The notes beneath the pieces were generated by a model. It was not told the DNA's origin and made no database searches. It worked only from the letters and a program-made list of their open reading frames with translations. Position numbers and translations under genes: made by a program. Positions 31,160 to 32,149 of a stretch of 32,149 nucleotides of DNA are shown here, piece by piece (positions within the stretch are counted from its first letter, which is position 1; every line of letters begins with the position of its first letter). The DNA is from SZAS-103 sp038216155 (GTDB lineage: Bacteria; Pseudomonadota; Gammaproteobacteria; Xanthomonadales; Xanthomonadaceae), in the NCBI GenBank assembly GCA_038216155.1, contig JBBQQH010000036.1, positions 1 to 32,149 of the forward strand, in the 5' to 3' direction.

Positions 31160-31660
31160 TCAATCGTACGGATAATCGAAATCGCGCCAGTGGCAGAACA
31201 GCGTACCTTCCTCCACCCGCTGTTTGATGATATCGACCTTGCGCTTGTCTGCAGTCAACACGGTTACGTCGGTTCCGCCATCGCCACGCGGCACCAGCCT
31301 GGCGCCAGATGGCAGACCATGCAGTGGCCCATCCATTCGCAAACCGAGCCAGATCGAACCGTCGGCATATTTGCCATGGTCCACCGAAAAGTCGTAGGTG
31401 CTGACAACCGGCACCACAGCGCCGGGAACAAAAGCGGTTCCGGATATCGTCTGCGACTCTGCGCCGCAGCCACTCTTGAGCGTGCGTTCCTCGATCACCG
31501 ATGGAACCACGGTTGAAATGAAATCCACGTTCTTCTTTTCGTGTTTTAGCCTTGCATCAACCATTTCAATCGTCGGTCGCATCGACACCATCGAGCATCC
31601 GCCGTTGAGCATCAGTAGGGCAGCAATCCCATTGAACAACGCAACTCGATCCAGGTTCAC
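31160..31660 (-). CDS. Putative lipoprotein of unknown function
   Basis: A 166-residue protein I do not recognise. GTG at 31660 is favoured because a strong AGGAGG (31664-31670, minus strand) stands four bases ahead; the longer frame to 31687 would place that site inside the gene. The N-terminus is a hydrophobic segment (VALFNGIAALLMLNGG) ending in GGCSMVS. Cys22 could be lipidated, although the box NGGC has Asn rather than Leu at -3. The rest has no clear motif: a Lys-rich helix (LKHEKKNVDF), a Cys in LKSGCGAESQ, and a C-terminal CHWRDFDYPYD. It is convergent with the TraB-like gene and divergent from the MOSC gene. Confidence 0.65.
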   Translation of the reverse strand: MNLDRVALFNGIAALLMLNGGCSMVSMRPTIEMVDARLKHEKKNVDFISTVVPSVIEERTLKSGCGAESQTISGTAFVPGAVVPVVSTYDFSVDHGKYADGSIWLGLRMDGPLHGLPSGARLVPRGDGGTDVTVLTADKRKVDIIKQRVEEGTLFCHWRDFDYPYD

Positions 31661-31814
31661 GCAACCTCCTTCTGCGAACGCGCGCAATCACATCAGTCGT
31701 CAGAGCCAGTGAGTACGGTCGCGCAAGATGTGTCGCTGCGCAAGCCTGAAATGGTTTTCTGCCTTACCATTGACCTCAGCCGATCAACCGTGCTCTGTTT
31801 AAGGACTTGTCTTC

Positions 31815-31837
31815 GTGCGCCGCCGCCGGTGGCGCAC
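31815..31837. promoter_or_regulatory. GC-rich hairpin in the leader of the MOSC gene
   Basis: GTGCGCCGCC (31815-31824) and GGTGGCGCAC (31828-31837) pair at 9 of 10 positions around a GCC loop, about 90 bases before the MOSC start. No T-tract follows. It could be a leader structure; I do not recognise a riboswitch. Confidence 0.35.
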
Positions 31838-31915
31838 AAGTTTCATCGAGAGGCGCTGCCCCGGGTCGAAGAACCCGCCACGCTCGATGCCGGCTTCGAA
31901 CCAAGGGCGCCTCTC

Positions 31916-31921
31916 AGGAGG
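31916..31921 (+). promoter_or_regulatory. Ribosome-binding site of the MOSC gene
   Basis: AGGAGG lies seven bases before the ATG at 31929, an ideal spacing that fixes this start. Confidence 0.85.
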
Positions 31922-31928
31922 TTGTGCC

Positions 31929-32149
31929 ATGGTCACGAACAAAAGCAGGACAATCGGTCGTGTGGTCGGATTGTGGCGCTATCCGGTGAAGTCGATGGCG
32001 GGCGAAGCATTGACCACCGTCGATGTCGGCTGGCACGGTTTCGCTGGCGATAGGCGCTGGGCGTTCGTGCAGAATCGCCTGACGCACAGCGGCTTTCCCT
32101 GGCTCACGCTGCGCGAACGCAACGACATGAGTCACTACCAACCGTCGTT
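31929..32149 (+). CDS. MOSC-domain protein (MOSC N-terminal beta-barrel), 3'-truncated by window
   Basis: The first 73 codons of a gene that continues beyond the window. After MVTNKSRT the protein reads IGRVVGLWRYPVKSMAGEAL and VGWHGFAGDRRWAFVQ, the standard opening of MOSC_N-type proteins (YcbX-like, related to the molybdenum cofactor sulfurase C-terminal domain). Such proteins bind molybdenum cofactor and reduce N-hydroxylated or similar compounds, but the C-terminal MOSC domain with its Cys cannot be seen here. ATG at 31929 has an AGGAGG ribosome-binding site. The frame is open to base 32149. Confidence 0.85.
   Translation, partial: MVTNKSRTIGRVVGLWRYPVKSMAGEALTTVDVGWHGFAGDRRWAFVQNRLTHSGFPWLTLRERNDMSHYQPS

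Noticed and set aside
31709..32053. 114-residue plus-strand frame before and across the MOSC gene
   Set aside because: No ribosome-binding site and overlaps the MOSC start in a different frame; MOSC similarity is in the frame from 31929.

Overview
The window is chromosomal DNA from a moderately high-GC gammaproteobacterium. The best guess is Lysobacterales/Xanthomonadales (Xanthomonadaceae or Rhodanobacteraceae). This rests on gene content (a bacterial kynurenine operon, the ~1,690-residue NAD-glutamate dehydrogenase, an NdvB-type cyclic glucan synthase) and on the style of the intergenic REP-like hairpins. No rRNA, tRNA, CRISPR array or prophage was seen. Family calls come from reading translated proteins; no database was searched.

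Layout. (a) 1-5682, + strand: a tryptophan/kynurenine catabolic operon with ACMS decarboxylase (cut by the window edge), kynureninase and kynurenine 3-monooxygenase, translationally coupled to exonuclease I. Between kynureninase and the monooxygenase sits a small GIY-YIG endonuclease gene bracketed by inverted hairpin repeats, which looks like a compact mobile unit. (b) 5683-8773, +: a 101-bp near-perfect hairpin repeat, a DUF2461 gene with a possible leaderless promoter, an MFS transporter, and an AT-richer gene for a secreted protein. (c) 8951-20734, -: in transcription order a cN-I type 5'-nucleotidase, a divergent GGDEF protein, a Crp/Fnr-type regulator and a giant 2,918-residue cyclic beta-1,2-glucan synthase. 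(d) 20919-22232, +: a CPA1 Na+/H+ antiporter. (e) 22296-29188, -: in transcription order a Xre/MbcA-type antitoxin, a RES toxin, NAD-glutamate dehydrogenase and NAD kinase. (f) 29281-32149: a decayed C-terminal piece of an MscS channel, a TraB/GumN-like secreted protein (+), a putative lipoprotein (-), and the start of a MOSC-domain protein (+) cut by the window edge.

How the genes fit together. The kyn genes degrade kynurenine to 3-hydroxykynurenine and 3-hydroxyanthranilate and, through ACMSD, divert the ring-cleavage product away from quinolinate and NAD synthesis. On the other side of the window, NAD kinase, an NAD-dependent dehydrogenase and a RES toxin (a family known to attack NAD+) lie together, so NAD(P) chemistry recurs here. 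The Crp-like regulator directly upstream of the glucan synthase, with a GGDEF protein behind it, suggests local control of periplasmic glucan production.

Most noteworthy: the GIY-YIG/inverted-repeat unit inside the kyn operon and its apparent relatives in the window; the RES-Xre module with a two-site operator spaced by two helical turns and a TTGA start/stop overlap; the MscS remnant next to it; and the tandem-repeat tail on the monooxygenase.
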